Below are positions 60,108 through 64,000 of a stretch of 64,000 nt of DNA, one piece after another. The stretch is taken from contig NZ_CP081943.1 of NCBI RefSeq assembly GCF_020423045.1, positions 5,208,001 to 5,272,000 of the forward strand, in the 5' to 3' direction. The translations under genes were made by a program, and so were the position numbers. The notes below the pieces were generated by a model. That model made no database searches, was not told the origin of the DNA, and worked only from the letters and a program-made list of their open reading frames with translations. Numbering within the stretch: position 1 is the first letter of the stretch; each line of letters begins with the position of its first letter. Source of the stretch: Pseudomonas sp. MM213. GTDB lineage: Bacteria > Pseudomonadota > Gammaproteobacteria > Pseudomonadales > Pseudomonadaceae.

Positions 60108-60183
60108 CCTCATTCGCGGGCAAGCCTCGCTCCTACAGGGGATCACATTCCTCTGTAGGAGCGAGGCTTGCCTGCGAATGAGG
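60108..60183. repeat. REP doublet (palindromic pair 10)
   Basis: 31-bp arms of the 'CGCGGGCAAGCCTCGCTC' class with one change in the right arm (CTGCGAAT), 14-bp loop, between dnaB and the YgiQ gene. Confidence 0.9.
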
Positions 60184-60277
60184 TCGCCACCAATTTCCGA
60201 CCATAACCGTCGGAATTGGTCATTTTTTGTGCTATATTCCGCGCCCGCGATTTTTCATCTCAACACCGGTCATCGTC

Positions 60278-62581
<2,304 letters not shown>

Positions 62582-62602
62582 ACCGCACTTGAGCTGAACA
62601 GA

Positions 62603-62629
62603 ACGCCAACCTTCGGGTTGGCGTTTTTG
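62603..62629 (+). terminator. ygiQ terminator
   Basis: 9-bp stem ACGCCAACC/GGTTGGCGT with a TTCG tetraloop and five Ts, 22 bp after the stop. Confidence 0.9.
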
Positions 62630-62682
62630 TGTGCGGCAACCAAGCGGGCGTTTTCAGAGTCAGATAATGGGTTGTAGCGACT

Positions 62683-62784
62683 GGCCTCATCGCGAGCAGG
62701 CTCGCTCCCACAGGTTTTTCTTTGGATGCAGAATTTGTGAACGACAGAGATCATTGTGGGAGCGAGCCTGCTCGCGATGAGGCC
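62683..62784. repeat. REP doublet (palindromic pair 11)
   Basis: Perfect 30-bp arms (62683-62712 and 62755-62784) of the 'GAGCAGGCTCGCTCCC' class. Confidence 0.92.
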
Positions 62785-62866
62785 ACTACAGCCGCAGCCA
62801 ATTCCAGCTGACAGCCCACTGGTCGCCACATTTGCGTGCAACGCCCCCAAACCAATTTCCTGCATC

Positions 62867-62939
62867 GCCCGATTTTGGTGCTGTACTGCCTCAAGCAACC
62901 GGAGAAAGCGCCAGCGCCACTGGATGGCATAAGTCTTGC
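62867..62939 (+). promoter_or_regulatory. Sigma-54 promoter and possible NtrC-type site
   Basis: TGGCATAAGTCTTGC at 62925-62939 has the GG-N10-GC spacing and TGGCA/TTGC cores of RpoN promoters. Upstream, GCCCGA-TTT-TGGTGC (62867-62881) resembles an NtrC dyad (TGCACCA-N3-TGGTGCA): the right half fits, the left matches 4 of 6. Confidence 0.55.
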
Positions 62940-62978
62940 GCGCTTTCGATAACGCTTAAGGCTCGCAGGAGGCACGCC

Positions 62979-64000
62979 GTGTCGATTCATGTCGCATTGC
63001 ACCACGTCACGCATTACCGCTACGACCGCGCTGTCGAGCTCGGTCCGCAGATTGTTCGCCTGCGCCCGGCCGCCCACAGCCGTACGCGGATACTGTCGTA
63101 TGCGCTGAAAGTCTCGCCCGAGCAGCACTTCATTAACTGGCAGCAGGACCCCCAAGGTAATTATCTGGCGCGTCTGGTGTTCCCGGAGAAAACCGGGGAA
63201 CTGCGGATCGAGGTCGATCTGCTGGCGGAAATGGCGGTGTTCAATCCGTTCGACTTCTTCCTAGAACCCTACGCGGAAAAAATCCCGTTTGCCTACGCCG
63301 CGGACGAGCGCAAGGAACTGGCGCCGTACCTGGAAACCCTGCCGCTGACGCCGAAATTCAAGGCCTATTTGGACGGCATCGACCGCACGCCGCTGCCCAG
63401 CGTCGATTTCCTCGTCGCGCTCAATCAGCGCCTGAGCGAGGACATCGGTTACCTGATCCGCATGGAGCCAGGCGTGCAGACGCCCGAACACACCCTCGAA
63501 CATGCCTCCGGTTCCTGCCGCGACTCGGCGTGGCTGCTGGTGCAGCTGCTGCGTAACCTGGGTCTGGCGGCGCGTTTTGTCTCCGGTTATCTGATTCAAC
63601 TGACCGCCGACGTCAAAAGCCTCGACGGTCCGTCGGGCACCGACGTGGATTTCACCGATTTGCACGCCTGGTGCGAGGTCTATTTGCCTGGTGCCGGCTG
63701 GATCGGCCTGGACGCGACCTCAGGCCTGTTTGCCGGTGAAGGACATATTCCGTTGGCGTGTAGTCCCGATCCGGGCTCTGCGGCACCGATCAGTGGCCTG
63801 GTGGAACCGTGCGAGTGCGAATTCACCCACGAAATGTCCGTTGAGCGGATTTGGGAGGCGCCGCGCGTCACCAAGCCCTACACCGAAGATCAATGGCTGG
63901 CGATCCAGGCGCTGGGCCGGCAGATTGATGCCGACCTGCTGGAAGGCGACGTACGCCTGACCATGGGCGGCGAGCCGACCTTCGTCTCCATCGACGATCC
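62979..64000 (+). CDS. Transglutaminase family protein with DUF2126, 3' end outside the window
   Basis: Partial gene: 340 codons read without a stop to the window edge. The GTG start at 62979 has AGGAGG upstream. The encoded part has a transglutaminase N-terminal beta domain (about 1-80, HHVTHYRYDR, GPQIVRLRPA), a transglutaminase core with a full triad Cys180 (SGSCRDSAW), His229 (DLHAWCEVY) and Asp245 (GLDATSG), and the start of DUF2126 (VRLTMGGEPTFV, about 325). Full-length relatives have about 1100 residues. The biochemical role (possibly peptide modification) is unknown; a sigma-54-type promoter lies ahead. Confidence 0.85.
   Translation, partial: MSIHVALHHVTHYRYDRAVELGPQIVRLRPAAHSRTRILSYALKVSPEQHFINWQQDPQGNYLARLVFPEKTGELRIEVDLLAEMAVFNPFDFFLEPYAEKIPFAYAADERKELAPYLETLPLTPKFKAYLDGIDRTPLPSVDFLVALNQRLSEDIGYLIRMEPGVQTPEHTLEHASGSCRDSAWLLVQLLRNLGLAARFVSGYLIQLTADVKSLDGPSGTDVDFTDLHAWCEVYLPGAGWIGLDATSGLFAGEGHIPLACSPDPGSAAPISGLVEPCECEFTHEMSVERIWEAPRVTKPYTEDQWLAIQALGRQIDADLLEGDVRLTMGGEPTFVSIDD

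Overview
The window reads as chromosome of a Pseudomonas, most likely of the P. fluorescens group. This rests on GC-rich coding sequence, on gene order that I recall from Pseudomonas genomes (nudF-cpdA-parE-parC-serB; psd-rhdA-motAB-rsgA-orn; queG-nnrD-tsaE-amiB-mutL-miaA-hfq-hflXKC-hisZ-purA; rnr-rlmB-rpsF-rpsR-rplI-dnaB), and on eleven Pseudomonas-type palindromic REP doublets between genes. No database was searched; species-level placement is inference.

Layout. 0.2-9.6 kb (+): nudF, a DUF1249 gene, cpdA, yqiA, parE, an esterase-like secreted protein, a membrane-anchored aspartic protease, parC and a PqiC-type lipoprotein; most junctions overlap or nearly so. 9.9-16.6 kb: AhpA/YtjB-like membrane protein (-) divergent from serB (+), then a PilZ-like protein, psd, rhdA and an HDOD protein (all -). 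18.2-20.2 kb: motA-motB (+) behind a good FliA (sigma-28) promoter. 20.5-23.0 kb: rsgA (-), orn and a TRIC-type channel (+).

23.1-33.1 kb (+) is the accessory part: a 1319-aa DUF6543/leucine-rich-repeat protein that stops before any NEL ligase domain, a 331-aa beta-rich protein of unknown role, and a 1589-aa Rhs/TcC-like protein with a variable C-terminal domain that looks RelE/ParE-like. There is no immunity gene after it, no integrase and no REP doublet. I consider this the most likely place for an undescribed system (a candidate secreted toxin locus).

33.1-47.2 kb: queG (-), then a tightly packed + strand run of cell-wall, repair, tRNA-modification, RNA-chaperone and protease-regulator genes ending with hisZ-purA. 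47.3-52 kb: a chemotaxis receptor (+) and an iron ABC transporter pair (-) with a Fur-like operator but no ATPase gene. 52.2-52.6 kb: two tandem tRNA-Leu(CAG) genes (-), each with its own promoter and terminator. 52.8-60.1 kb (+): rnr-rlmB, rpsF-rpsR-DUF2232-rplI and dnaB. 60.3-64.0 kb (+): a YgiQ radical SAM protein and the first 340 codons of a transglutaminase/DUF2126 gene preceded by a sigma-54-type promoter.

Start codons were chosen from ribosome binding sites, overlaps and remembered family lengths. Transcription signals were read by eye from consensus matches and are untested.
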